Source: Nostoc foliaceum FACHB-393
Lineage (GTDB): Bacteria > Cyanobacteriota > Cyanobacteriia > Cyanobacteriales > Nostocaceae
Reading direction: 5' to 3'
Length of the DNA: 64,000 nt
NCBI RefSeq assembly: GCF_014698505.1
Contig: NZ_JACJTD010000014.1
Coordinates: 1-64,000 of the forward strand
Shown here: positions 8,847 through 18,540 of the stretch, piece after piece
Layout of the letters: each line of letters begins with the position of its first letter
Position numbering within the stretch: the stretch's first letter is position 1
Program-made: the position numbers and the translations under genes
The notes under the pieces: model-generated
The model's database searches: none
What the model was told of the DNA's origin: nothing
What the model saw: only the letters and a program-made list of their open reading frames with translations

Positions 8847-9983
8847 CTATACCCCTCGCGCAATCCCAAAAGAATCTCCCTTCAAGGTGATTCCAAGCGG
8901 TTTTACCACAACCTCGCGGGCAAGAGACGCTTCAACTTTTCCGGCAATCACAGCCGAAAGCTGATGTTCTCTTGCGAGGATAACGATCCTCTCTGCATCC
9001 TGCATCGACTCTGTATAAAATGCAAATCCTGCTCCGTAATTGAACACGGAAAGCATCATTGCTGCCCCGCCCTCAAGATGACCCTCGGCAAAGGTAAATA
9101 TCTCCGGCACCGGGAGCATCGTTTCGATGACGTACCGCAGCGGCTTCACCGACCGCATCAGCTTCTGCCAGCCATGGCCAGTAATATTCTCCATTGCGGT
9201 GGGACGAATTCCCTCACCGAGCACCGCCTGCACGAGCGGCGTGTAGAGATACGAAGCGGCATTCATCGCTTCCCAGAACTCCTGCCCACTTGGAAGTTTT
9301 GTTCTGTAGCCATCAGGAAGAGACTCAGCAAGCTTTCGCAGTGGGGTAAAGCCGTTCTCATGGGGCCCCGAACTTTCGACGAGAACAATAGTATTTCCGG
9401 CATCTAGACGCGAGCTATCAATGGGAGCGACACCAGCCGGCATAACCCCAAAAACCGAACCTGCGATGTCGAGCCGACCTGGAATCATCTTTGTTTTTAG
9501 TTGAGGAGTTTCCCCTGAGAGGTACACACACCCCACTCGTTTGCACGCCTCAACCACTCCATCAAGAAACCCATCAAGGAACGCGGGGGTAAATATCGTT
9601 TCAGGAGTACTCGATGGCAGATACAAACCGAGAAGTATAGTCTGCATACCTGATGTTGCAGCATCATTCGTAAGACACGAGATGATCTTGATACCGATAT
9701 TCCACCAGAAGCGTCGAAGCTCTTCTTCGGAAAGGTCGTCAGGTCGAGTATCGTCTGCGGTGCCCAGTCCTTCCGGGACAAGTGTCATAGAAAGTTCTCT
9801 AGCTCCCGCCTCTAGAAATGGAGCAAGGTTGAAGCTGAAAGCGTTAGCACTTGCTCCGAGACCCGATGCGGGAACGATGCCATAGGCGCTTGCAAAGCCA
9901 AGCGTGCGTTTTGCAGCATCGATGAAGCGTCGTTTTGCGGCATCGAGAGTATCGTAATCGACTTGATCGAGAGCTTGAGCCAT
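8847..9983 (-). CDS. PurM-like AIR-synthase-related protein
   Basis: 378 residues resembling the PurM/SelD superfamily (ATP-dependent aminoimidazole ribotide synthase and relatives). Family-like features are ASGLGASANAFSFNLAPF near residue 40, a LGTADDTRP-type Asp segment, the glycine-rich VLVESSGPHENGFTPLRKL (PurM has GLHSNGYSLVR) and a late GHGWQKLMRS with GAGFAFY. It is not the canonical purine enzyme, since the usual PurM opening is absent. Base composition looks richer in GC than its neighbours and HIP1 sites are missing, suggesting acquisition from outside. True substrate unknown. Short repeats with agttaggag/ctcctaact arms lie just upstream at 10012-10080. Confidence 0.75.
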   Translation of the reverse strand: MAQALDQVDYDTLDAAKRRFIDAAKRTLGFASAYGIVPASGLGASANAFSFNLAPFLEAGARELSMTLVPEGLGTADDTRPDDLSEEELRRFWWNIGIKIISCLTNDAATSGMQTILLGLYLPSSTPETIFTPAFLDGFLDGVVEACKRVGCVYLSGETPQLKTKMIPGRLDIAGSVFGVMPAGVAPIDSSRLDAGNTIVLVESSGPHENGFTPLRKLAESLPDGYRTKLPSGQEFWEAMNAASYLYTPLVQAVLGEGIRPTAMENITGHGWQKLMRSVKPLRYVIETMLPVPEIFTFAEGHLEGGAAMMLSVFNYGAGFAFYTESMQDAERIVILAREHQLSAVIAGKVEASLAREVVVKPLGITLKGDSFGIARGV

Positions 9984-10081
9984 CAGGTTACGTTTTAAGT
10001 TAGAAGTTAGAAGTTAGGAGAGACGCGATTAATTGCGTCTGTGCAAGAGTTAAAAGTTAGGAAAACTCATAACTCCTAACT

Positions 10082-10288
10082 TTAAAATACCTCATCTTCA
10101 ATACCACGCCACCATTCCCCCAAATTCATCAAGTCTTTGTAAATGTCTTCTAATTCTTTGGTATAGACATCGTTTGTAAGAGTAGCTCGACGCTCTTGCA
10201 ATTTCTGGAGGCGCAGTTGTACCAAGACCCAAGGTTTAGTGATGCTATTCGTTGCTTCGATGTATTGTGCTAGTTCTTTGCTATCCAT
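10082..10288 (-). CDS. Small conserved hypothetical protein
   Basis: 68 residues, helical and charged (MDSKELAQYIEATNSITKPW, then LRLQKLQERRATLTNDVYTKEL and DLMNLGEWWRG). I do not recognise a function. It starts at a good ATG (10288), keeps a protein-like composition, and follows sodB on the same strand after a strong hairpin. Probably real but uncharacterised. Confidence 0.65.
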   Translation of the reverse strand: MDSKELAQYIEATNSITKPWVLVQLRLQKLQERRATLTNDVYTKELEDIYKDLMNLGEWWRGIEDEVF

Positions 10289-10359
10289 AATGTTTTATAT
10301 TTTGATTTTCATTTAACTACTTTTATTCAAGTGATTGCCCATACCGCCACTGAAGAATG

Positions 10360-10395
10360 GAAAAGGGAGAAATTAAAAAGAATTTCTCCCTTTTC
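10360..10395 (-). terminator. Perfect 15-bp hairpin downstream of sodB
   Basis: GAAAAGGGAGAAATT at 10360-10374 is exactly complementary to 10381-10395, with a six-base loop. It lies 160 bases downstream of the sodB stop and ahead of the small gene at 10082-10288. The A/T-rich stem makes it a plausible bidirectional terminator, although the T-run is weak. Confidence 0.6.
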
Positions 10396-10554
10396 TTGCT
10401 GGGCTTTCTGCTTCAACTTTTGTAAATTAACTGATTGTTTCTACTTTACATAGTCTGGCACAAGCCATGTATACACATTTAACTTTACTGTTCCCAAAAG
10501 GTAGGGTAGCAGCTTGCTAACATGTATAGCAGCCAGTTTAAAACTGACAATTAA

Positions 10555-11157
10555 TTAAGCTTTGGCCAAGTTTTCAGCAGCAAAGTCCCAGTTGACCAAG
10601 TTTTCTAGGAAATTCTTGATGAACGCCGGACGGGCGTTTCTGTAGTCAATGTAGTAGGCGTGTTCCCAAACATCTAAGGTTAGGAGTGCCTTCTGACCAT
10701 AAGCTAGTGGATTTTCTGCATTTGGTGTTTTAATCACCTTCAGCGTCCCACCATCATCAATCAACCAAGACCATCCACTGCCGAATTGAGTTGCAGCCGC
10801 GTTAGAGAACTCTTCCTTGAATTTGTCGAAGCTACCAAAATCTTTATCGATTTTGGCTGCGAGATCACCAGTAGGTGCGCCGCCACCGGCTGGTTTCAAG
10901 GAATTCCAAAAGAAGGTGTGGTTCCAAACCTGGGCAGCATTGTTGAAAATTCCCACCTTAGAGGAATCTTTGAAGGAAGTTTTGATCACTTCTTCCAGAG
11001 ACTTATCAGCAAGTTCTGTACCTTCAGTGAGCTTGTTGAGGTTGTCTACATATGCTTTGTGATGCTTGCCATAGTGATACTCGAAAGTTTCAGCTTTCAT
11101 GCCATGTGGCTCTAAAGCATTAATGTCGAAGGGTAGTGGGGGCTGTACAAATGCCAT
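10555..11157 (-). CDS. sodB: Iron superoxide dismutase
   Basis: Fe-type SOD, 200 residues, converts superoxide to peroxide and oxygen in the cytosol. All four metal ligands are visible: His in HYGKHHKAYVDNLN, His in QVWNHTFFWNSL, and Asp and His in DVWEHAYYIDYRN. FFWNSLKPAGGGAP and the AATQFGSGW segment match Fe-SODs rather than the membrane Mn-SODs of Nostoc. No signal peptide. The ATG at 11157 (MAFVQPPLPFDINALEPHGM) is standard. Monocistronic, with a hairpin downstream and a structured intergenic region upstream. Confidence 0.95.
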   Translation of the reverse strand: MAFVQPPLPFDINALEPHGMKAETFEYHYGKHHKAYVDNLNKLTEGTELADKSLEEVIKTSFKDSSKVGIFNNAAQVWNHTFFWNSLKPAGGGAPTGDLAAKIDKDFGSFDKFKEEFSNAAATQFGSGWSWLIDDGGTLKVIKTPNAENPLAYGQKALLTLDVWEHAYYIDYRNARPAFIKNFLENLVNWDFAAENLAKA

Positions 11158-11798
11158 TGTGTCAAATCCTCTCTTTACCGGTTTCCAGTTTTAAGCTATT
11201 ACAGAAGCTTAGGAAATTAACAGCTTTTATTTTTGGGGTTTTATGTCTTTAATGATGAAACATAAAACTTAACATCGTCATTTTACTACCAAAGTGAAGA
11301 TAAAAACAAAGTACTCGTCCAATAAGTCAAATCGCTAGTAAATAATGACTATAAATAAAAATGGCTAATATTTCCTAGCTTAAAGACCAATAAGTAATTA
11401 AGTAGGCATAATTAAACGTAAAATGCCAACCACTGAAATCATCTTCCTGAGCAGGTTTTAGCTTCTGGAGGTGGTAGCATCTTGAGGTTTCCCCAGGTGG
11501 ATTAACTGCCGTCCTTCTACCTCCAGCAAAAACTGCTTTTTACTTAGCATTTAGGAATTAAAGCTTTCTGGCTTCTATCTGTAGCAAGATTAATTGAGAT
11601 GTGAGGTATCAGTCGAAAGCGTGATGATTAAGTACTGAAAAAATCTAAAATTTAGAATACGAGACTAAAATTTGAAAATTATTTATTTTGTTTCTGGGCT
11701 GTTTCTGGTGGGTGCAGTTTTAAGGATGGTAAGTGAATAATTACTCATTTACCACCCTTTTGAACTAAAAAACTAACAGCAAATAGCGGTGATTACCA
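11158..11798. other. Intergenic region with structured element
   Basis: 640 bases between sodB and panC-cmk, both on the minus strand. It holds the long hairpin listed at 11451-11541. I see no coding region elsewhere. The part near 11160-11300 should hold the sodB promoter. Confidence 0.5.
11451..11541 (+). ncRNA. Candidate small RNA ending in a strong hairpin and U-run
   Basis: Left arm 11451-11477 (gcaggttttagc..., ctggaggtggtag) pairs with right arm 11517-11536 (ctacctccag, caaaaactgc), giving a stem of nearly 20 pairs with small bulges. On the plus strand it is followed at once by TTTTT, as in an intrinsic terminator. No plus-strand gene lies upstream, so an independent small RNA is plausible. 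On the minus strand the same element would sit in a long sodB leader. I do not recognise an RNA family. Confidence 0.45.
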
Positions 11799-13400
11799 CT
11801 AAGATAAACGCTGCTGGTAGTAATCAACAATTTGTGCTGTGACTTCAGAAATACTCAGGCCATCGGTCTGAACTTCGATCGCATCGGCAGCTTTTTGCAA
11901 AGGAGAAACTTTGCGTGTACTATCTTTCCAGTCACGTTCGGCAATATCTCGTTCCAGCTGCTCTAAACTCACTTCGGGTTGACCTTGTTTGTTAAAGTCT
12001 TCCTGGCGGCGACGGGCGCGTTCACTCACAGAAGCAGTTAAGAAGATTTTCACTTCGGCATCAGGGAAAACGTGAGTACCGATGTCACGACCTTCAGCCA
12101 CTAAACCACCTCTTTTACCCCAATTTTGCTGTTGTTTAACCAGTGCTTGACGGACAGCGCTTTGTGCGGCGATCGCAGATACTTTAGATGTTACCTCAAT
12201 CGTGCGAATTGCCTGGGTAACATCAGTACCGTCAATCCAAACACGCACACTCGATTGTAAATCCTGAGTAGGAGTAAGTTCAATTTTACACTGGTTAGTT
12301 AATTCAGCGATCGCACACTCATCATCAAAGGGAATGCCCTTTTGCAGTACTAACCAAGTAACAGCCCGGTACATTGCTCCTGTATCTAAATACACTAAAC
12401 CTAGGTTTGCTGCGACTTGACGCGCCACTGTGGATTTCCCAGCCCCGGCTGGGCCATCAATGGCAATAATGGGTTGACGATCGCGCAATATAATATTGTC
12501 AATCAAACGTGTAGACCCAAGACGAGCTGCGATCGCCAACATTCCTTCCTCCTCAACTTTTTCTAAAGACATCAACGTAGTCGGTTCAACCAATTCAATA
12601 TATTCCACTAAAATCGTGCTGACTATAGCCACTTCTTGCTGTACCACTGCTATCAACTTGTTGCTATTGCGATCGCCTGCAATGAATGCAGCTTCAGCTC
12701 GTCGTAAGCCGCGATATAATGCCGCTGCTTGCTCTTTTGCTGTTGCAGTCAAATATTGATTACGAGAACTGAAGGCAAGACCCGACGCTTCCCGCACTGT
12801 TGGACAAGCAACAATTTCTACTGGCAAATTTAAGTCAGCTACTAAGCGTTTAATAATTGCCAGTTGCTGACCATCCTTTTGACCAAAGTAGGCACGGTCA
12901 GGCTGTACCAAGTTGAAAAGTTTGGTCACAATCGTAGCGACACCCTGAAAGTGACCTAGCCGAGAACGACCACACAAGCCTGTTATCATAGCAGATGGGG
13001 GGATAACTTGTGTAACCTTTGATTCTTGTATACTCTTCTGGGGAACTGCCATCTCTTCAGGAGTTGGTGCAAAAATGGCATCTACCCCAGCTTGTTCACA
13101 AAGTTTTTGGTCTTGCTCTAAAGTGCGGGGATAGCGTTGATAATCCTCATTAGGAGCAAATTGCAAGGGATTGACGAAAATACTCACAATCACCGTAGAA
13201 TTTTCTTGTCGCGCCCGTTGGATCAAGCTTAAATGACCCTGATGCAAATTCCCCATTGTTGGCACCAGACCGACTGCCGTCTGATACCAGCCAGCCATCT
13301 CATCTAGTCTCAGATCCTCAGTAACCGCAATTAGCTTCTTTTCTGAGCAGTGTTTAGTTAAATAGCAGCGTAAAGCTGCCACTGTTGTCAGCAGGCGCAC
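11799..13400 (-). CDS. panC/cmk: Bifunctional pantoate-beta-alanine ligase / cytidylate kinase
   Basis: 533-residue fusion typical of cyanobacteria. Residues ~1-290 are pantothenate synthetase, the last step to vitamin B5: PTMGNLHQGHLSLI (HxGH nucleotide motif), FVNPLQFAPNEDY, YFGQKDGQQLAII and FSSRNQYL. Residues ~308-530 are CMP/dCMP kinase: IDGPAGAGKSTVARQVA (P-loop), LGLVYLDTGAMYRAVTW, VAEGRDIGTHVFPDAEVKIFL and RARRRQEDF. Both halves look intact. The start at 13400 gives MRLLTTVAALRCYL, as usual for the fused protein. Fusion of coenzyme A and nucleotide steps is known in the phylum; why they are joined is unclear. Confidence 0.95.
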   Translation of the reverse strand: MRLLTTVAALRCYLTKHCSEKKLIAVTEDLRLDEMAGWYQTAVGLVPTMGNLHQGHLSLIQRARQENSTVIVSIFVNPLQFAPNEDYQRYPRTLEQDQKLCEQAGVDAIFAPTPEEMAVPQKSIQESKVTQVIPPSAMITGLCGRSRLGHFQGVATIVTKLFNLVQPDRAYFGQKDGQQLAIIKRLVADLNLPVEIVACPTVREASGLAFSSRNQYLTATAKEQAAALYRGLRRAEAAFIAGDRNSNKLIAVVQQEVAIVSTILVEYIELVEPTTLMSLEKVEEEGMLAIAARLGSTRLIDNIILRDRQPIIAIDGPAGAGKSTVARQVAANLGLVYLDTGAMYRAVTWLVLQKGIPFDDECAIAELTNQCKIELTPTQDLQSSVRVWIDGTDVTQAIRTIEVTSKVSAIAAQSAVRQALVKQQQNWGKRGGLVAEGRDIGTHVFPDAEVKIFLTASVSERARRRQEDFNKQGQPEVSLEQLERDIAERDWKDSTRKVSPLQKAADAIEVQTDGLSISEVTAQIVDYYQQRLS

Positions 13401-13585
13401 AAAAATACCCCTAGTTCTTATCGATCCCTCCCCCGTTAGTTTATATCTGAAATAGAGGGAAGAGATGATTGAACTAGGGGAATTAAGTGATACGGAACTG
13501 GAATAGGGGACAGGGGAAAGGTTATAGGTGACAGGTGATAGGGAATAATCTTTTCCCTCTAACCTGTAACCTGTAACCTACTCGA

Positions 13586-14689
13586 TTATTTCCCCAAAAC
13601 TTCAATATGTACTGGTGCCACGCCACTGCCCATCATTCCCAAAATGCGAGCTGCGCCAGTAGACACGTCAATGACTCGACCCCGAATGAATGGGCCTCGG
13701 TCATTAATTCGCAGCACTACAGAACGACCATTGCGGGTGTTGGTTACACGGACTTTTGTACCAAAGGGTAAGCTGCGATGAGCGGCAGTCATTCCTTCAG
13801 GGTTGAATCTTTGGCCGCTAGCAGTACGATTACCAGCAAAGTCATAGCCATAAAAAGAAGCTATACCTCTCAAGGTGGCTCGCACCGAGCCGAGGGCAAT
13901 TTGTTGAGGCTGCTTTGGCATTGATATTGGTTGACGCACTGGTAAATTAGCAATCTCTTTTAAGGGAGATGCATTGCCTAGTAGCCTCCGCAGGCGATTG
14001 GTTGCTTGCAATGCATCTTGCGCCAGATTGTTGGTGCTATCTGCTAGTCGTGTACCTTCGTTGATTTCGACCAATTCTTCGCCATTAATTTTGATTATGT
14101 AGCGATCGCCATTTTGCTGGAGAGGGGCGCTTTTGTTTTGCGCTTGATTGGCAGTAGATTTTTCCCCTGCTTTCCAACTTACGGTAATCTTACTCCCGTC
14201 TACATTTTCCCGATTCAACTGGTTGATCTTAGCTGCTATTACACCAGCTATCTGAACCGGGTCATTGTCACCGTAGCTAATCTGGTTACTCACATCTGTT
14301 ACGTTCCCAGCATTCAGTCCATTTGATGAATTGCTAGCAATAAGGGCGTACGATTGTACGCCCCCAGTATTTCCAATTTCACCAACTTTTTTAGTTTCAA
14401 GATTCGTATTTGATACAGAACTCAAAAAGGTCAGAACAGGTATATTTCGGATAAAAAGGGTTGCCGCCTTACGTCCTCTAATGTTGTGAGGATGAATTTC
14501 TGTAATCACAGCATCCAAGGTTTGTTTCCCTGCTCTGGATTGGTACTCTCCCACCTTCACCACTTCAGGGGCAGGTGATTTTTGGGAAGCTAGCGCATTT
14601 CCCTTGGTGGTTTGAGTGCAACCGACTGAGGGTATGCCCAAAACAGCCATAGAGAGGGTAACAATAATCCACAAATGTCTTTGATTCAT
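13586..14689 (-). CDS. rlpA: RlpA-like double-psi beta-barrel lipoprotein
   Basis: 367-residue exported protein. The N-terminus is a lipoprotein signal peptide (hydrophobic WIIVTLSMAVLGIPSVGC with a cysteine that would be lipidated). The middle is low-complexity, followed from about residue 270 by the RlpA/DPBB domain: GIASFYGYDFAGNRTASGQRF, LPFGTKVRVTNTRNGRSVVL and INDRGPFIRGRVIDVS. RlpA proteins are septal or cell-wall lytic transglycosylases acting on denuded glycan. There is no SPOR domain at the C-terminus, which ends right after DPBB. It acts in the periplasm, tethered to a membrane. Family confident; enzyme activity inferred. Confidence 0.88.
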   Translation of the reverse strand: MNQRHLWIIVTLSMAVLGIPSVGCTQTTKGNALASQKSPAPEVVKVGEYQSRAGKQTLDAVITEIHPHNIRGRKAATLFIRNIPVLTFLSSVSNTNLETKKVGEIGNTGGVQSYALIASNSSNGLNAGNVTDVSNQISYGDNDPVQIAGVIAAKINQLNRENVDGSKITVSWKAGEKSTANQAQNKSAPLQQNGDRYIIKINGEELVEINEGTRLADSTNNLAQDALQATNRLRRLLGNASPLKEIANLPVRQPISMPKQPQQIALGSVRATLRGIASFYGYDFAGNRTASGQRFNPEGMTAAHRSLPFGTKVRVTNTRNGRSVVLRINDRGPFIRGRVIDVSTGAARILGMMGSGVAPVHIEVLGK

Positions 14690-15556
14690 GCGTCCGTTTT
14701 TAAAGCGACTGTAGAACTTAAGTTTTATAACTCGCGGGATTTTTCACTAGTGAAAGTGAATACCCTTCTGAAAAACTCGAACTCGTTCCGTTTTCACTTT
14801 GTTATTTATAACTGCAACAGACTAACACGAACCTTTTGGCTTGGGGATCAGGGTTTTAGCGTAATTATTGGCAGCTTTCTCTAATTCCAATTCCAATTTT
14901 AAGGGCGAAACCTTTCTCAAATAGGGACTTTGGCTATGTAACGCTTTTTTTGGCAAGTCAAAAATTTCTTAAAAAGACTTTACGCTTATTCCACACCAAA
15001 GTAACGATACCCTATTCACATCTGTTCTAAAGGCTCGTAACTACCCGTGTATTCTAGATTACATATATTTTGTCTATTTCCTATAAGAAGGTAATATAAC
15101 TTTCATTAAATGGCAACGGCATAAATACTCAAAATCACTTATTTAATGAAATATTCAGATTTCCCTATGAATAAGTCGTGATATGAGTTACATCTTAAAT
15201 AATTATGCAGATTAGTTTGAGTTTAATATCTTGTTTCAAAGTTTTTTCTACTTAGATTAATCATGACTTTTATTCTCCATGACTAGACTGAAACTAGTGA
15301 TATATATAACTTATCGTACTAGTATTACTGAGTATAAAAAAAAGGGCAATACTCAACTTAATATTTTTCAGGATGAATGACTCAAAAATTAAGAAAACTT
15401 AGTGATCGCTTGGAGATGAATTTTTATTGGTATCAAAAATAACAATAGATGTTTTTTACTCTAAGTAGTTGCTCAAGTATGATGTTTTAGAGCAAGCTGT
15501 CTTTTCCAAAATCTTTCCAATTTTAGGGATGTACAGCTGCACCCCTACTATATATA
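14690..15556. other. Long AT-rich intergenic region
   Basis: About 870 bases between divergent rlpA and glsA. I found no gene, tRNA or repeat array. It is strongly AT-rich with several -10-like hexamers (for example around 15300-15350), so it probably only contains the two promoters. Confidence 0.5.
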
Positions 15557-16570
15557 GTGAGTATTTTGGGGAATGCTATCAGCATGATGACAAACCAAGC
15601 ACATCAAGGAGATTTTAAAATAGAACCATCGCCATTATTAGCTGTTCTCAACGAGTTGCATTCCCAGTACAAGTCAGTGCGGGAGGGTGCAGTAACGAAA
15701 TTTATTCCGGAACTGGCAAAGGCAAACCCGGACTTGTTCAGCATTTGCATTGTGACAGTAGATGGTCAGGTTTACAAAGTAGGCGACTACGATCACCTCT
15801 TTACCATTCAGTCAATTTCCAAAGTATTTGCTTATGGACTTGCCTTAGAAGATCATGGACTGGATTACGTATTGACTAGAGTTGGCGTGGAACCGACGGG
15901 GGATGCATTCAACGCGATTATTTTGGATGAGCAATCGAAGCGACCTTATAACCCAATGGTAAATGCTGGAGCGATCGCAACCACCAGCTTAATTAAAGGT
16001 TCCGGGCCAACCGAACGCCTCAACCGAATGCTGGATATGTTCAAGCGATATATTGGCCGCGACGTGTTCGTTGACATTTCAGTTTTTACCTCAGAACGGA
16101 GTACAGGGCATCGCAACCGTGCAATGGCGCATCTGATGCTCAACTTTGGCATGATTGACCGGAACATTGAAGAGTCGCTGGATCTTTATTTCCAGCAGTG
16201 TGCTGTGATGGTGAATTGCCAAGACTTAGCAGTAATGGCGGCTACCCTTGCTAACAGAGGTATTAACCCCATCACCAAAGAACGGGCGGTAGATAAGCGT
16301 TACATCAAAGATATTTTGAGTGTTATGTATACCTGTGGGATGTACAACTTTGCAGGTGAGTGGGCTTATAAAATTGGGATTCCGGCGAAAAGCGGTATTT
16401 GTGGTGGAATTATCGCTGTTGTACCCAATAAAATGGGCATTGGAGTTTTTTCGCCCTTGCTAGATGTGCGTGGTAATAGTGTGCGGGGGGTGAAGGTGTG
16501 TGAAGAACTTTCCCAACGGTTAGGTTTACATTTATTTGATTGTTCAGGTCAGGAGGTTAAATTTCAATAA
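15557..16570 (+). CDS. glsA: Glutaminase
   Basis: 337-residue serine-dependent glutaminase, hydrolysing glutamine to glutamate and ammonia. It has the beta-lactamase-like catalytic SxxK in [16 protein letters not shown], the family block [17 protein letters not shown], the conserved [24 protein letters not shown] read as two adjoining motifs, and [21 protein letters not shown]. The frame opens at a GTG (15557); an ATG at 15584 is equally possible, as neither has a clear ribosome site. It stands alone downstream of a long AT-rich leader. Length is normal for the short bacterial form without extra domains. Confidence 0.93.
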   Translation: MSILGNAISMMTNQAHQGDFKIEPSPLLAVLNELHSQYKSVREGAVTKFIPELAKANPDLFSICIVTVDGQVYKVGDYDHLFTIQSISKVFAYGLALEDHGLDYVLTRVGVEPTGDAFNAIILDEQSKRPYNPMVNAGAIATTSLIKGSGPTERLNRMLDMFKRYIGRDVFVDISVFTSERSTGHRNRAMAHLMLNFGMIDRNIEESLDLYFQQCAVMVNCQDLAVMAATLANRGINPITKERAVDKRYIKDILSVMYTCGMYNFAGEWAYKIGIPAKSGICGGIIAVVPNKMGIGVFSPLLDVRGNSVRGVKVCEELSQRLGLHLFDCSGQEVKFQ

Positions 16571-16926
16571 ATTTTGCTTGAAGTTAAAAAACCGCTACAT
16601 AAAAACTACTCAATATTAGCCTTTTCTAGACTAGATAAATTTATCAAAATCTGATTTCTAAGCTCTGATTGTGATTCGGTAACAGGCATACCATCGCCAA
16701 TTTTTGAAACTTCAATAGCCATGCCTACGGCTGGCTACGCCTACGCGGCAGTCGGAAGGATTAGTTTAAACGCCAATCTCATCCATCTTTAGATAGTTAG
16801 CCAAGTTTTCAACAGCATATAAAATGTTTTTTAGATATGAAATTTTTATAATAGTGAGTTTTTGCTAACAGTTACAGATAGGCGAGATGGCTTCTATCTC
16901 ATAGTTCTTTTAAGGCGATAGTCGGG
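16571..16926. other. Intergenic region with short palindromic repeat
   Basis: 356 bases. The stretch 16720-16752 (atgcctacggctggctacgc) is one of the short dispersed repeats of this genome, related to 8753-8783. Nothing else is seen. Confidence 0.4.
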
Positions 16927-17253
16927 ATGATGATTATGCATGAAGTTTCAAAACAAACTATAGAGACAGCACAAAAACATGCTCAGAAATCAATGAAACA
17001 TAGTAAAGAGGTACAAGAGTTGGGTAAGAGTTTAGAAACAGATGAACAAATCGAACCGGAACAAAAAGAACGTATCGAAGCTTATGGAGAAACCATGCAC
17101 GATCACGCGCAGAAATTTCAAGATATGGCGCACAGGCTAACAGAAGATCCTTCAACAGATGTATTTTCAAAAGCAGTAAAGGAGCATATAAAGGTAAATG
17201 AAGCCCATATCAAAGCCATTAAAGAATTTCAAAAGATACAGCCGCCAGCTTAA
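16927..17253 (+). CDS. Small helical hypothetical protein
   Basis: 108 residues, almost entirely charged alpha-helix, with repeated histidines and lysines (TAQKHAQKSMKHSKEVQELG, MHDHAQKFQDMAHRL, KVNEAHIKAIKEF). I do not recognise the family; the spacing of His in helices suggests a four-helix bundle, possibly metal-binding. Start at the first ATG (16927); another in-frame ATG follows at 16936. It stands just upstream of a broken response-regulator gene. Function unknown. Confidence 0.65.
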   Translation: MMIMHEVSKQTIETAQKHAQKSMKHSKEVQELGKSLETDEQIEPEQKERIEAYGETMHDHAQKFQDMAHRLTEDPSTDVFSKAVKEHIKVNEAHIKAIKEFQKIQPPA

Positions 17254-17332
17254 ATGAGATTTTAATTGGATATTAAATTTATTTGCTTTTAGCTGGATGT
17301 ATTATTGAGCTTGTTATAAATCTAATAACTAA

Positions 17333-17716
17333 TTGAGCCTTTTCATTTCTGTTAAACACAGTCGAGTTGCCTATATATGTGATATTGGGATGCCGGATAT
17401 AGACGGTTACATGTTGATACAGCAAGTGAGAAACTTGTTTGTACAAGGCGAACAGATAAGGGACTTCCAAATAAAAAAATATACCATCGCTATAGAGGCA
17501 GGGGGCAGGGAGCAGGGGGAGGGATAGTCGTAGTGAAGTCCAGAAATTGGATAATTTAATTTCTGGAAGTCCCTAAAAGCGATCGCCTTGACAGTCTATG
17601 TTGGAGAGATGAATCAGCAACAGGCACTAAAAGCAGGTTTCCACAAGCATATCTCTAAGCCAATAGAGCCAATGACGTTAGTGCAAGCAATATCTAGCCT
17701 GATTCGGTCTACTTAG
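17333..17716 (+). pseudogene. Response-regulator receiver relic split by a MITE
   Basis: The 5' part reads YICDIGMPDIDGYMLIQQVR, the phosphorylation-site region of a receiver domain. The 3' part after 17574 reads IALTVYVGEMNQQQALKAG and HISKPIEPMTLVQAISSL, the end of the same domain with its conserved Lys-Pro. Between them lies a 114-bp MITE at 17460-17573. Removing it together with one copy of the TAA duplication joins the two parts in one frame (...GEQI-KAIALTV...). The N-terminal half of the domain (acidic pocket) is missing upstream, so the gene was also truncated. Evidence is direct from the reading frames. Confidence 0.85.
17460..17573 (+). mobile_element. 114-bp MITE, copy 1
   Basis: Starts GGGACTTCCA and ends TGGAAGTCCC, a perfect 10-bp terminal inverted repeat. 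It is flanked on both sides by TAA, a 3-bp target duplication. It is identical at 113 of 114 positions to the inverted copy at 21258-21371. It codes for nothing, so a transposase must have acted in trans. It splits a receiver-domain gene. Confidence 0.9.
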
Positions 17717-17724
17717 CTCTAACG

Positions 17725-18540
17725 TCAAAATTCTTCTGCTTGGGGAAGCGGGAAGATTTCACCAGCCAAGTAAGCTGGAAAGTGCTTTTGAAAATACAAC
17801 CAGGAAGTCATATCTTCACCATCTATCAATGCTTTTGGGGCTTTTTTATATAAAGGAATACGGTTATTAATTTCGTCTTGCAGCAATGGGGGCAGTTCTG
17901 TTAAACCATTGACTTTGCTGCCAACAGCACTGTAGATAAGTTGACCGGGGCGATCGCCCATTTTCATCCAGGGAAGCCATTGACCAATCCGATCCCAACT
18001 TAGTTTAAGTTCAGAAACAGAGGAGAGGGCTGTGTTGAATAAATCTGCGGTTGGCACAGTTAATTTAAACAATTCGGCTGCCTGATAAATTGGATTTGGG
18101 CTGTATTCGGCAAATTTTGGCTCGTCTGCTAAGGGATTGGGGTAATAGGGAAATATATCAAAAACAAAGGTTGTGCTGTCACCATCTACTTGTGCGGGAA
18201 AATTTCCCTCAAACTTACCCTGTACAGGATTATTAGCAACGTGAATCACCGGAACTGTCTCACCTGTCCAAGGATTCTCCCATTTGGATAAAACCTCATC
18301 TGTTTTTGGGTTGAGATAGTAAGTCAGTTCCCTGGAAGTAAAATCCCAGCTACCCTCTGCTGTGGGAATACATCTGCTAACACTCAATCCCAGCATCTTA
18401 AACAGGAGTTGTCTTTTCTCGCCGGGGATAAAGGCGTAAATTTTACCTTTCCAAATCAGGAAAGTCGATTCGGTAGGGTCGAGGGAAGAACGAGTTTTAA
18501 CCCAGTGCTGCGCTTCAAGTTCTTGAATTTGGGCAACCAT
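17725..18540 (-). CDS. DUF1838 family protein
   Basis: 271-residue soluble protein. The family-like features are a tryptophan-rich N-terminal part (STFLIWKGKIYAFIPGEKRQ, SWDFTSRELTYYLNPKTDEV, WENPWTGETVPVIHVANNPVQ) and the C-terminal KMGDRPGQLIYSAVGSKV. It matches my memory of DUF1838, common in cyanobacteria and proteobacteria, of unknown function. Starts at the ATG at 18540. The next gene upstream on the same strand (18645-19829) is 104 bases away, so cotranscription is possible. Confidence 0.8.
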   Translation of the reverse strand: MVAQIQELEAQHWVKTRSSLDPTESTFLIWKGKIYAFIPGEKRQLLFKMLGLSVSRCIPTAEGSWDFTSRELTYYLNPKTDEVLSKWENPWTGETVPVIHVANNPVQGKFEGNFPAQVDGDSTTFVFDIFPYYPNPLADEPKFAEYSPNPIYQAAELFKLTVPTADLFNTALSSVSELKLSWDRIGQWLPWMKMGDRPGQLIYSAVGSKVNGLTELPPLLQDEINNRIPLYKKAPKALIDGEDMTSWLYFQKHFPAYLAGEIFPLPQAEEF

